Under the pieces are notes generated by a model. That model was not told where the DNA came from, ran no database searches, and saw only the letters and a list, made by a program, of their open reading frames with translations. A program made the position numbers and the translations under genes. From NCBI GenBank assembly GCA_947683425.1, contig CANTUQ010000077.1, positions 4,085,001-4,149,000 of the forward strand: 64,000 nt of DNA, in the 5' to 3' direction. Below, in pieces: positions 46,129 through 58,172 of the stretch; positions within the stretch are counted from its first letter, which is position 1; every line of letters begins with the position of its first letter. Source of the DNA: Excoecaria cochinchinensis. Lineage: Eukaryota; Streptophyta; Magnoliopsida; Malpighiales; Euphorbiaceae.

Positions 46129-47609
46129 ATGTCATTCATGCATCATTCTAACAATCTTGACCTTTCAGCCATCATAGATTCATCCAAGTGGACTAGGGGT
46201 TCTGACGGTCGGCTAGTGAGGATAGACTCACCCTTTGGGTTTCTGGAACTAGTGCCTGTTTGGGATTCTGAGTCACTCTCTACAGCTAGTGAATCATCAT
46301 CCATGGTAGAAGAAACCGAAACTTTGACTACTCAAGACCTCACTAGGAGACTAGAGGAATTTGAACAGCAGATGTTGGACATCATGGGCACTATGGCCGA
46401 AAGGATTGCTCAGCCTCCTGCTCCACAAGCACCTGTGGCTCCACAACCGCCGGTAGCCCCTCCTCGAGGGCAAGTCGAACTGCCTGTTGGTGGAGAGGCT
46501 CCCCTCGCTGGAGTCGTTGCCCATCAACCTGTAAATGAACCTAACGCTGCTGCTGTGCCAGTTGAGCCAAGAAGAGCAAGGATCCCAAACCCTGATGAGG
46601 ATGTTATAATGGAAGAGGAAGTTGAGGAGATAGCTGCCCATTAAGCCATGAGGGGTAGAGTACCCAGGGTAGAAGACGAGGCCATAAGGGGAATCAGGCA
46701 ACAGATTGAGGCTATCACCCGCATGTTGATAGCTGGTATGGGAATCAACCCCGAGGATAGAGATTTGGGGATGAAGAGTTGCTGCCCCAAAGGTTTAGGA
46801 TGCCTGAACTGCCAAAGTTCAACGGAACATCGGACCCGTCTGCACACATTAAGCAATACACCCCGGTGATGAAGGGTACAGGGTTGACTAAGAGGCAAAA
46901 AATGGATTATTTCTGTCTCAGTCTAGTGGGTCCGGCAGTGGACTGGTATCATGGGCTGGATAGGAGATCCAAAGAGGACTGGGACCTCCTGACTGGTGAA
47001 TTCATGAGACAGTACGACTGCAGTACTAGAATAGAGGTCACCTTGAAGGACCTCGAGCTTCTACAACAAAAGAATGATGAGTCGTTCCATGAATATCTCA
47101 CTAGGTGGAGAAACAGGGTCATAGAAATGAAGAGAAAACCTGATACCCCTGACCAGATAAGGTTATTCATCAGGAATGCTAGCCCGTACCTAAGAGAGAC
47201 ACTAAAGATGAAGGGACTTAAAGACTAGGAGTCGCTTAAAGATATAGCCATCGAAGCTGAGGCCGAACATATGGACAAAATGGATAAGCCTGCAAACCTG
47301 GCCTTGGGGAAAAATAAAGGAAGCAGTAGTGGTAACGGAGGCAGACCTGGGGCAGCAGAAGTTTCAGCCACGGGAATGATTCGACGCCATCTCACCATCT
47401 CAGGTAGGCCATTGTCTTGGTATTTTACCCGCCTCATCAAAGAAGGAAAGTTACAACTCTTGCCAGCCGGGCCTGCCCCAAGCCAAGGACAGCCTAGGCA
47501 CAGAACAAACTGGTATTGTGCATATCACCAGTACACAGGGCATAGAACAGACTATTGTCATCCTCTGAGACATCGTATTCAAGAATTAATGTCTGGTCCA
47601 AAAGAGTGA
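46129..47609 (+). pseudogene. gag: element A gag, broken
   Basis: 46129-46644 reads an N-terminal part with LVRIDSPFGFLELVPVWDSE and a proline-rich linker, stops at TAA 46642, continues in the same frame (RQQIEAITRMLIAGMGINPE), shifts frame near 46770 into MPELPKFNGTSDPSAHIKQY, DYFCLSLVGPAVDWYHGL, EFMRQYDCSTRIEVTLKDLE and FIRNASPYLRETLK, stops at 47226, then reads RPLSWYFTRLIKEGKLQLLP and YCAYHQYTGHRTDYCHPLRH. This is a complete Tat-type gag order: N-terminal helix, capsid domain, zinc-finger-like end. Two stops and one frameshift separate the parts. Confidence 0.88.
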
Positions 47610-47639
47610 AAGGTGGAGAGGAAGACAAATTGAGTACTT

Positions 47640-48270
47640 AAGTGGAGAATGAAAGTGGTTCCCATGGATGGTGATGAACCGTTGGCCAAAACAGCTATGT
47701 TAGTGGAAATAGGAGCGTGTTAGCTATTCAGATGTTCTTTTTATTTTTGAACTATTTAATGACGGTGGTTTTAATTCTGGTTTCTATCAAATGAAACGAT
47801 TGGTTTTATTTATTTGTGTGATATTTCTTGTGATTTCACTATGCATGATTATGACACATTCACATTTAATAATGATTCAAATGATGCCATTCCATCTGAT
47901 CTCAGAACTTTGAAGAACTCAAAGAAAATCTTGATAGCATATGTTATGACTCTTGAAGAGAGATTAAAAGAGAGAAAATAAAAAAAATGAAATAAAAAGT
48001 CTTTACCTGGACCTATGAAGACATGTCAGAAGATAATTATGAAGCCGCTGAGCATGCTATGCCAACATATCCTAATCATGGACAGGTGACACAGAAGCTC
48101 AGAAGACTCAAGCTGAAGCGGGTAGAAATGGTTGAAAGGGGAGATCCATAAGCACAAACAGGGCTAAATCTCTTACGGAAACACAACAGCCAACTAGGTC
48201 GACCAATGACATACCCAATAGTTAAGAAGAAAAGTGCGCGTATGTGTAAACTTCAGGATTTGAGCAAAAC
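47640..48270 (+). pseudogene. element A pol linker and RT-start remnant
   Basis: Directly after gag are decayed matches to the linker in element C (VPMDGDEP..; LRTLKNSKKILIAYVMTLEE) and to the RT lead-in around 48150-48250. Stops are frequent. No protease or G-patch lies before it, as in C. Confidence 0.7.
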
Positions 48271-48895
48271 TTGTTAAAAGAAAGAAAATTGGGGATCAAA
48301 AAAAAATTTAAATTAAATGCAAAAAAAAAAAGAGAGAAAAAAAAAAGAGAGAATTGGTCAGGGAGCAAGGGAATGCTATTTGGGGGCAAGCTTTGTTCAA
48401 ATCCCGTTGATCTACACATGCCTGCATTTTGCCATTCTTCTTAGATACTGAAGAGGACCTAGAGACTAATTCACAAGCTACCCACCCAGTTCATCAGTAT
48501 AGAAGGTGTGCAGTGTGAGAGACATACCTATATTTTTGTCATTCTTCTTGGACACTTAAAAGGACCTGAAGTCTAATCCATAAGCCATCCACCCAGTCCA
48601 TCAGTATAAAGGGTGTGCTGTACGAGAGATGAGCTGATGACATATAGCTGAGATGACAAACGAGAGGAAGGCCAAGAAGGTTATGGAGTTGATCCATTCT
48701 GGGGTTTGCAATTGGAACCCCTACCCGGGTCACACTTTATTCCCCCATGCATGGGGCGAAAGCATTGCTGCCAGTCGGAGTACATCAGATCTTCAAGGTC
48801 AATCAAGGAAGCTTCAGCTATAACAACTAAGCATGTCAGACAGAAATGGGTTATGGGATCACTACCATATTCAGACCTGTCAGGAAGCACTTCGT
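48271..48895 (+). repeat. element A degenerate interior with a 107-bp tandem duplication
   Basis: An A-rich stretch (48290-48350), then two copies of a segment of about 107 bp starting near 48430 and 48537 (CATTCTTCTT.GA.ACT..A) with many differences. 48640-48895 is unassigned. RT core, RNase H domains and most of integrase are missing here. Confidence 0.65.
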
Positions 48896-49140
48896 TCAAT
48901 CATTCAAGAACAAAGTCATAAAGCGCCCACTGAAAGAGCGAGATTTGGTCTTCAAACCAATATGTCCGAGTGTTCCAAACGGATGAGGTAAATTCAGGTC
49001 AACGTATGAAGACCCATTTGTTCTTGAAAAGTTGTTACCCAAGGGAGCAGCATTCCAATAGACAGCAAGGGAAGCAAGTTCAAAGAACCAGTCAGCATCT
49101 ACAGACCCAAGAAGGTCCATGGCTAAAGACTAAAAAAAAA
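48896..49140 (+). pseudogene. element A integrase C-terminal remnant
   Basis: Translation with frame changes gives KRPLKERDLVFKPICPSVPN, then FRSTYEDPFVLEKLLPKGAA and an end similar to B's integrase C-terminus (HPLKEWDLVFKMM, WEGPFMLNKLLTKGA). Only this last part of integrase remains. Confidence 0.75.
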
Positions 49141-50581
49141 TCAAAAGAAGAGAATAAATGCCCAGCGGGTTGAAAATCGAAAAAAAGTGGCCTTGCTAAA
49201 ATTGGGCGCCTCGTCAGGATGAAAACTGAAAAAAGGCATGCTGGTAAAAATTAGAGGCTTGAGAGAAAATATCTAATCAAGAGAACTCGAGAGGGCTGAT
49301 TGGAAATAAGAGTCTGATGCTTACAAGATCCACTCTGAGATTAGATATAATTTTGCATTCTGAATCCATGTTAAATGGTGATCATGTATGGAGAAATTAT
49401 ACTGAAATGCACACAATTTTTTCGAAAGAAATATAAAACAAAAGCAATCTAACTTATCATTTCCTAGTTCTTTTATAAAAAGAGAAACATCATTCATTAC
49501 TGAATGTGTGAAATCTAAATGGCTATACTCTACTTCTGCTCTCACCAACCAGATGCTTAAACCGTTGGGTCCTATTATCTACTGTGGGGCTGAGTACCCT
49601 TCTCTTACGTGCACTTATGGAGGCAAGGGTGTAGTCTCTGACCAGAGCAATTCATCTTGCATACTCAAAGTTGTCAGGTTCCGGCATAGAATCAGCGCAT
49701 TGGTACTATCTACCCTCCAACACTCTCGCCACTGAGGCACTTCAGTCAGCTCATCTTGCTACCCACTGTGAAGCCAATCCTACAGCACCTTCCCGATAAA
49801 GAACCAAGCTCATACAACCATAATCTGAGACATAAGCACATGCCGCACGTACCTAGAAGATCTTTCGCAACAACTCCAACTTCTCTTACAAAAAAAAAGG
49901 CCGTTAGAGATGAAAACCGTGACTGGCGCTCTAAGCAAAAATTAGGCCAAAGGGCAGGGTGAAAACCTGGAACAGGCAGTCTGTCCTACAAAAGATGAAA
50001 TAAATAAAAGCCGCTGGATTGGGTTGAGTCCATTCTAGGCAAAAAAATAAGGCACAGGGTTATGTGAAAATCCGAAAAGGACACATTTCCCGCTAAGAAA
50101 AGCTAGTGTGAAAATCCACGAGGGACGCACTACCTTCAAAAAATGACTACAGGTATCAGAGGAGAACCTCATAATCCCCGAAGGCATGAAATTCAAAAGC
50201 AATTCCAGGGGGCACCGATCCTACTACAAATTACGACTAAACCAGCTCTCGCCTCCCAAATCCACTCAAATGAATCCTTATCCTGCATTACTGCATACAT
50301 ATGCATCTCACGTGCATGGCAATTGACGATGCCCAACACGCATTCACACATGCATGAACTTTATACATATCTTGCATAAGCAATTCTTCGCACACATTTC
50401 GTGCACATAATCCCTGCGTACTTGCAGCACATAATTCTTTGCACATGTCTAGCGTGCATAGCGCAAGCACTTATCACGTGCATTTAATCTTTTACATGGA
50501 TAGTCGTGTACACATAATTTTCACACATCAATCCCCAGCATGATTTGTTTGTATAACTTTGCACGTACATCTTATATCACA
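49141..50581 (+). other. element A 3' untranslated region
   Basis: No gene seen. 49157-49420 and 49900-50140 hold the recurring phrases shared with B and C (TGAAAACTGAAAAAAGGC, GTGAAAATCC). 50270-50560 is rich in ATGCA/CACACAT alternating sequence, also seen in C at 20950-21310. Confidence 0.7.
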
Positions 50582-51170
50582 TTATCTTTAAGTCCTTTCT
50601 CAAGGCATTCCCAGTCTCTTCGGAGCATTATCTTTAAGTCCTTTCTCAAGGCATTCCCAGTCTCTTCGGAGCATTACCTTTAAGTCCTTTCTCAAGGCAT
50701 TCCCAGTCTCTTCAGAGCATTATCTTTAAGTCCTTTCTCAAGGCATTCCCAGTCTTTAAGTCCTTTCTCAAGGAATTCTTAGTCTCTTCGAAGCATTATC
50801 GTTAAGTCCTTTCTCAAGTCATTCCCAGTCTCTTCGAAGCATTATCTTTAAGTCCTTTCTCAAGACATTCCCAGTCTCTTTGGAGCATTATCTTTAAGTC
50901 CTTTCTCAAGGCATTCCCAGTCTCTTCGGAGCATTATCTTTAGGTCCTTTCTCAAGGCATTCCCAGTCTCTTCGGAGCATTATCTTTAGGTCCTTTCTCA
51001 AGGCATTCCCAGTCTCTTTAGAGCATTATCTTTAAGTCCTTTCTCAAGGCATTCTTTGTCTCTCCGGCGCATCATCTTTAAGTCCTTTCTCAAGGCATCC
51101 CCAGTCTCTTCGGAGCACTATCTCTAAGTCCTTTTTCAAGGCATTCTCAGTCTCTTCGGAGCATTATGCT
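50582..51170 (+). repeat. 46-bp tandem repeat, element A 3' region
   Basis: About thirteen units of 46 bp, each with TTTAAGTCCTTTCTCAAGGC and CAGTCTCTTCGGAGCA; one unit near 50751 is shortened. Confidence 0.95.
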
Positions 51171-51522
51171 TCGTAGCATTGAGTTTTTTCAAAAATATTC
51201 CAAATCCTTTCAATCCATGAGGATATCTGCATCAATAGGTTAGATACCGACACGGCTGGGGCTATACACCGCATAGGTTAGATGCCACAACAGAAGAGGT
51301 TAAACACCGCATTAAGCTCAATTACAGACCCCATCAACAAGGCTAGACACCGCATAGGTTAGATGCCAAAGCATCAGGGGTTAACGCGTCGACGAACAGA
51401 CGGTAACTACCTGCAAATACCTCAAAAGACGACCGCCTCAGGTACGCGCTTCTTTCCTTTCTTTTCTAAATTTTGGCTCACTTAGGCACCTGAGTTCTAA
51501 GTTCCCCAAAATTGGGGGCAAC

Positions 51523-52643
51523 TGTAGACACCCGGTTCCGAGGTGGTCAAAATCAGAATTACCCGATGATGAAAATAATACTTGCCACAAGTAAAGGTGT
51601 TGAAAATGATGTTCTCCTTGTCAAAAAATCCATTTGGTCCTCCAAAATTTTCAATCCAAAAATTTGCATTTTTACTCTCTTTTTTTATTTATTTATGTAT
51701 TTTTATTTTTATTTTTTATTTTTTATTTTTATTTTTGTTTATTTTCGCGCGCCGTGCGTGCTGGTCGCGCCCGTTGCGGAGGCACGGGCGCGCGCAGCAG
51801 GGGGCAGCACGCGTGCGCAGTAGGGAGGCTGCGCGCGCGCAGCAGGGAGGCAGCATGCGGCCCTGCGCGCGTGTAGCAGGGAAGCTGCGCGCACGCACAG
51901 CCCCTCGCGCGCCCCTTTCGGGGCGCGTCTCGCGGCAGGATTGCGCGCCTCTTGGCGCGCGCGTCTCCTCTCTCCCATACGCCCACTTTTTTAGCCTTCT
52001 CTGCGCGCTGCGTTTTCTAGTTTTGCAGTCTAATTTTTCCCGTTTATTTCACTTTTTTGGTGTCTTTGAATAAATAAAATTAAGAAATTAATTTTGTCTC
52101 TTTTCCATTTTGGAAAGACAGAAAATTAAAAGGATTTCTGGCCTTCATTTTCAAGGGGGCTGCCATTTTATTCAAAGAGGAGAAATTCATTTTTCTCTCA
52201 ACTAAGAGGCAGCCATAGTTAGTTTTAGAAAAATCTTAAAAATTCAAAGCTTTAATTTTCTTCTTCTTCTTCTTTCATTTTCTCTTCAAGAATATTTAAT
52301 TTTCGGATGATTTTGAGCTTGGAAAATTAATTTCCTTTGCTCAATCATCCTCCAAAAATATTTTCTCAAGTTATTTTTCTTGTGTTCATCACCATAAATT
52401 TCGACAAGGAGGACGGATCAAGGTATCCTATTTTCCGATCTATAAATTCTGAGGGTAAACATTTTTGAACCCGGTCTTACTTATTTTATTCATCATTTAT
52501 TATTGTTAATATTATTATTTTTGCTATTATTACCATGTCTATTAATTATTTTTAGCATTTTAATGTGTTAATATTACTGTTGATATATTATTTGTTTGCT
52601 TTAACTTGATTTCTTTGTGACTCTCCTGTTGTTGTTGTTGTTG

Positions 52644-52723
<80 letters not shown>

Positions 52724-52773
52724 TATCATTGTCATTATTATTATTAATATTACTTATTATTATTAATATGTTG

Positions 52774-52827
<54 letters not shown>

Positions 52828-52926
52828 GCTACTATTATTATTATTATTGTTTTAATTGTTATTGTTATTATTATTATGTTATCATTATTATTATTATCAT
52901 GCTGCTACTACTACTACTACTACTAC

Positions 52927-52987
<61 letters not shown>

Positions 52988-53721
52988 TGATTGTCACCAT
53001 TATGCCATGATTATTTATTGTTATTGTCACTATAACTTTATTGCTATCATTATCTTATTCTTCACTTGATTAATTTTTAGAATTATTACTAATATTTTAA
53101 TATTATTTTTCTGTCTGAGATTTATTAGGACTTGCTTTATGTGAACATCCCCGTGACTCCCAAGATGGGTCGCGATGCGTAGAGTGACACGTCGGTTTGG
53201 TGAGATCTTTTCAACCCCCTTTTTATGTTTCTTTTGGGCCCTTGTAATTAATTTTGGGGCAATGCTATTCAATTTTCAAGGCGGTAATTGTGTGCTTGAC
53301 GTGTTTATTGCTTTCTTTTACTTATTTACCGCTTTCTTTATTTTCTTTACGTGCTTGCAAGGCGTCTTTAATTTAAATGCATAAATAGTGTGAGATAAGA
53401 AATATAATTTTAGGAAGTTAAAAACTCATTTATAATTAACCAAAGCATAAATAAGAGTGAAGTTCCGAACATCAATCTCTGGTCTAGACCAAAAAGAGGT
53501 TAGAGACTTTTCCCAATTTCTTGTAAATTGGGTGGCGACTCTATGATACCTCAAAGGTGCCTAAAGGCATCGTGGGGCTAGATGTTCCTTTCCAATATTC
53601 TATTGGAAAGGAAGCAATCAAGATGTCTCATGGCGCCCATGATCAAAAAGACGTAAACCAATCCCTCGAATCCTAAAAGCGGGTTCAGCAAGGGCCCTTG
53701 CTGGGTCTGGCGCGCGTCACA
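51523..53721 (+). repeat. element A 3' LTR
   Basis: From TGTAGACACCCGGTTCCGAG to GGCGCGCGTCACA, 2199 bp, preceded by the PPT CCCCAAAATTGGGGGCAAC. It holds a CpG-rich island (51745-51990) and TTG/TTA/TAC microsatellites (52626-52987). Confidence 0.92.
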
Positions 53722-54300
53722 ATTGGTTCCTTCATGCTCACTTAAAGAGGGATCGAAGAGTTATTTTGATTATTAGATTGGAAATCAAGATGAGTGATCC
53801 AATTTTTGGAAAACTTAACTCTTCGTTTTGTTCGTGCCATTTTTCATTCCTTGGCTAAAATTAGGGACATTGGTCGCAATTTTATTAATGAAATCCCCAT
53901 TTAGTTATAAAAATATTTTTTGTAATTTTCTTATCTTACGCGTGCATAAAATAAAATATTTTATTTACAAACAAACACGAATACATAAGGGGATAAGAAA
54001 GGTCTCACCAAAATAATATAGTCTCCTACTCATCGTGACCCCCTTCGCGTGGTCACGGGAACACTCACATGAGGCAAATCACATTTAAATTCCCAAACAA
54101 TAAAAATGACATTAACAATATTAGTAATAATTCGAAAAATTAAACAAATAAATATAAAGCTAGAGAATCATGCAAAAATAATTAACAAATGTGTATGAGA
54201 TAAAATAGGTGAAATTAGGTATGTCAATTTAATAGACAAACAATTTACATGCGAGATAGATTAAAAATAAGTCATGCTAGCATAATAATAATAATAATAA

Positions 54301-54331
<31 letters not shown>

Positions 54332-55906
54332 AAGAAGAAGAAGAAGAAGAAGAAGAAGAAAGATGACAACAATATTAAGAAATATATTAATAAAATAATA
54401 ATAATAATAATAACCTTTGAAAACATATTAATATGAAATATTAATAATAATTAAGCTAGATAAAGGAAATAATAATATAATAAAATGAAATAAAATAAAA
54501 TAACAAATCAGAAGAGGACAAAATAGCCATAAAGGATGAAAACTTAAAATAAGTAAGCTAATGAGTCACGTGAATGGCTAGACTAAGTGACAAAAATCAC
54601 TGTAGATTGGCCCAAAGTGATGAAAATACAATGCAAAGAAAAGGAAATATAAAGATAGAAATGAGAGACACTAAGTGCACGACTCGTGCATGTATTGGAC
54701 GACTCATGCGATGCATTCACGAGTCGTGAATGCATCGCACGAGTGCATGCACGATTCATGAAGTCCGATCAGGAAAACGCGACGCGACTGAGCGAGCAAA
54801 ATACGAGACGCCGTCCGATCGAAGAACCAATAATAAAATCCAACCGGGAGATTAGGATCCGATTGGGAAATAAAGAAAAAGAACTAAAAACGGCCCAATC
54901 GGAAAGAAAAGGCAAAGAAAGCAAGATCACGACTCGATCAGGGAAATCATGACACGGATAAATAAATGTACGATCAGATAAATAACAAAACAAAGACGAA
55001 TAGAGGACTAATAACAGACCAAAAAACACAACATCATGCGATCAAAACATGAGTAATAAATCAATGAACATGCTTAATGAATCATAACAACAACAAGCAC
55101 AATGAACAAGTTAATAAAATCAAACCACAACTAAAAAAAATAATATATACAATACGGAGAAATAACAGGTACTGCAAAATGAAGAAGAGAAATAAGAACG
55201 AAAGAAAAAGGAGAAGAAAGAAAGAAAAGAAATAGAGAGATGGCTATTCAGTATTTACCCTCAGATATTGATCTTTGATCTGCAAATGAAGAAGTTTTAT
55301 TTTTCCTCGTTTCTTTTCTTGAAATGGTGGTTAAAAACAGAGACACAAAAATTTTTAATGGAAGTTACGTTCAAGAAAACCAAAACAATGGACTTTCCAA
55401 CGTTAAAACTCTTTTCTTTTTTGCTCTCAAGACAATCTCCGAATATTTTTTTTTTCAGTCGTTCTTCCTTTCTCTCTAAGTTTTTTCTCTGTATTCTTTT
55501 TCAATTTTTTTGGCCTCCTTCCCTCTCTCCAATTATCCCCCTCTTTAGTTTTCACTTCTCTTTAATTATATTTAACAGGATTAGTTCGTTTCTCACCCAA
55601 TCCAACATAAATCCACATTTTTGCAAACCAAATCTCCTGAAAACAGGGAAGAGAGACATTAGGGGACAGTGGGGCACGTGAGGCTGCCTCTCACGCAGTG
55701 AGGCTCCATCTCATATGGGTGAGATGGGCCTCACCCCACAGGCCCCTAGGAAATGACCCACTTTTCTTTTTTTTTTTTAAATAACGAAAATGAAAAATAT
55801 TTTTTCAAGGAAACCATCACTTCTATCTGACTCTTGCCCATGAATGGGCATCATTTTCGTTATTGGATAACTTCAGTCTGAGCTGCCTCAGGACCCGGTG
55901 TCTACA
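53722..55906 (-). repeat. element B 5' LTR, proximal part
   Basis: Resumes the B LTR after A and runs to the terminus GGTGTCTACA at 55906. It contains an AAT-to-AAG microsatellite (54288-54361), a cluster of palindromes (54676-54760), a segment matching 24800-25495 and a CATCTCATATGGGTGAGATG inverted repeat. No CpG-rich block as strong as in the A LTRs is present. Confidence 0.86.
54676..54760. repeat. palindrome cluster in element B LTR
   Basis: TGCACGA-C-TCGTGCA at 54676-54690, then a perfect palindrome of 31 bp at 54708-54738 with 15-base arms GCGATGCATTCACGA / TCGTGAATGCATCGC around a single G (54723), then GCACGA and TGCATGCACGATTCATG variants. All share the core CACGA-S-TCGTG also found in element F. 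Confidence 0.9.
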
Positions 55907-56781
55907 CCACCCCAATATGACATTGAGATGATCCTTTAACCTCATTTAGTCTAAAACCAGAGATGGTTCGGGACTTTCCATTTATTCATACCTTGATTAA
56001 ATTATAATTGAGTTTTAAATTTAAGATTTCATTCATTTTCTCATTCATTTTAATGCAGTAATTAGAGCGCATATCGATCACATAATGAAAGCAATAAATA
56101 AAGCAAGATTAAAATAAAGTAAATAAAAATATATTAATTTACAATAAAACTAGGGGTAAAATACAACCCCCAATGTAAATGAAATTTAAATCATATAAAA
56201 AATAAGGTATTTATTAAGGATGAGAACATTGGTCCTCGCATGCATACTTACAGAAAATAACGTTGAAGGTGAAAATTTTTTTGGATGTGAAAACTAGGAC
56301 ATTGGTCCCATTTTATTAGAAAAAATCCATTTTAATTAAGATAAATATTTATTGTGATTTTCTTTTTAACGTGCCTAAAATAAACAATTTTATTAGGAAT
56401 TACATGGAAAAATAAATGAAAAAGCCAAAGAAATAAAATATTACAAATAATTAAAACAAATAGTCAAACCAAATGACCCTCTTGGATCTCCCCGGTTGCT
56501 CGCGAGAATGCCCAAAAAGGGAAAATAGATATTGGAGTCAAAAAACAAATACGAAAAAAAATTAACGTTAGTTATTAAATCAAGAAAGTCAATCAATTAA
56601 ACAAATAAAATGATAAATAATAAACTGAAATAAAATAAGATGACATCAAAGATGACAAATGAATTAAAATGTTAATAAATTAAAATAAATGAAAAAAAAT
56701 GCATTATGAATGACAAATGAATAAATGATATGATTGAATTAAATAAAACAACATGTTAATGAATTAATAATAATAACAATG

Positions 56782-56853
<72 letters not shown>

Positions 56854-56861
56854 GAAAGCAA

Positions 56862-56903
<42 letters not shown>

Positions 56904-58172
56904 CATAATAAACATAATAACAAATAATAATAATAATAATAATAATCAACATATTAAATAAAACAAATATATAAATAAATGAATAAATAAATAAGTGAAA
57001 TCAATAAAAAAAATTACATGTTAATCAACTAATTGTAAACAAGAGATAAAAATAATACACAAAAAAAAAATTAAAACAAATAAAATTATGAGATCGGTCC
57101 CAGAATTTTTACCCTCATAATTTGGATTCGATGGAGGGAAGATTATGATTGATTTCCTTACTTTGTTTTGAAAAATAAAATTGAAGATAATAAAAATTGG
57201 AATTTTATTCCAAGAAATAAATTGCTAAAAAATTGATGAAAGAAAATAAAAATTTTCAAAACCAAAGAATGAATTTCTTTGTCTAGAAAAAGATTATTGA
57301 TTAAAAAAATTGATTTTTATTTGAAGAAAAGATAAAAATGGTGAAAGAAAAAATGAAAATTCTCAAGAACAAAAAGTGATTTTCTTTGTTTCAAGGAAAA
57401 TAATTGATAAAAAAAATAAATAAAAATCTTAAGAACAAAGAATCATTTTTTTTTTGTCTAAAGAAAAATTATTAATAAAAAATTGAATTTTTAACTTTAA
57501 AAACTTTTTATTTTGAGGAGAAAACCTAAAAAAGATCTAGAGAGAATTTTGTTGAAGAAGAGAAGAAGAGAAAAATGAAGAAAAACCTAAAATGAATTCT
57601 CCTCCCATTTCTCTCTCTTTCATTTTCTATTTATATCAATAAAAATGAAAACCTAATTAATTAAGGAAATAAAATAAATTTTAATCATATTATTTATTAT
57701 TTAAATTTTAAAACTAAAAAAAATCATGAAAATCAAAAAAAAATGGAATAAAAAATCAATTTTGAGTAAAAAATGCCGAAAAAAAGGCCAAAAATCACGT
57801 TTTCGTTAGATTTGGGCTGACGGGGCAACCGACGGGCATTGCTCGCCCGTCGGCGGGCATGCGTTGCGCCTTGGCAATGAGCGCAGCGCCCTGCCGATGT
57901 GCTCCCGCGAGCTGCTGACTGCCGAAAAATTTTTATTTTTTTATATTTTTATATTTTTTTTAATAACAAATTTTGACCTAAAAAATATAATTTTCCACCC
58001 TCTCCTTTTTATTAATTTTATTTTTTTATTTTTTTATTATTTTCATTTTTTATCTCTAAAAAGCAAATTTGACAAGGAAATAATCGCTTACAACCTTTTT
58101 ACCTTTGAATAGGCGTCTAATTTAATCATTGGGTAACTTTGATCTGGATTGTCGCAGGAGCCAGTGTTTACA
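55907..58172 (-). repeat. element C 5' LTR, remaining part
   Basis: Matches the C 3' LTR from 10241 onward (CCACCCCAAT at both places) to the terminus CAGTGTTTACA at 58172. It holds AAT arrays (56763-56945) and a short CpG-rich block (57815-57920). The roughly 390 bp homologous to 9849-10240 are missing because of the deletion near 24790. Confidence 0.85.

Larger units (their letters stand above)
34713..53721 (+). mobile_element. element A: Tat/Ogre-like gypsy element, gag kept, pol mostly lost
   Basis: Plus orientation. The 5' LTR is 34713-35457 plus 43028-45162 (split by F), with PBS at 45164, leader, broken gag (46129-47609), short RT-start and integrase-end remnants, a long 3' region with a 46-bp tandem repeat, PPT, and 3' LTR 51523-53721. 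TSD candidates ATTCG/ATTGG flank it inside the LTR of B. The LTRs differ by a roughly 400-bp indel and by microsatellite lengths, so they have diverged. Confidence 0.88.
24790..55906 (-). mobile_element. element B: Tat/Ogre-like gypsy retrotransposon with near-complete pol
   Basis: Minus orientation. The 5' LTR is 34106-34712 plus 53722-55906 (split by A), followed by PBS, leader, gag, protease, G-patch, RT, RNase H, second RNase H, integrase, a tandem-repeat 3' region, PPT and a truncated 3' LTR (24790-25495). It sits in the 5' LTR of C at the place homologous to 10240/10241. Its left TSD was lost in the deletion. Coding is interrupted by several stops and frameshifts. Confidence 0.87.
9849..58172 (-). 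mobile_element. element C: Tat/Ogre-like gypsy retrotransposon, host of the nest
   Basis: Minus orientation. The 3' LTR is 9849-12114 plus 18488-18796 (split by D), the interior is 18797 to about 24790, and the 5' LTR is 55907-58172 (split by B, lacking its last roughly 390 bp). The two LTRs match closely over long stretches, for example around 10681 and 56347. Flanks GTTGC (left) and ATCGC (right) agree at 3 of 5 bases, differing only by transitions, as expected of an old TSD. The interior keeps only the gag end, the RT start and the integrase end, so C is non-autonomous. Confidence 0.8.

Noticed and set aside
50582..51170. CRISPR-like regular repeat array
   Set aside because: Units abut with no unique spacers, the sequence is a plant retrotransposon 3' region, and repeats drift gradually as minisatellites do.
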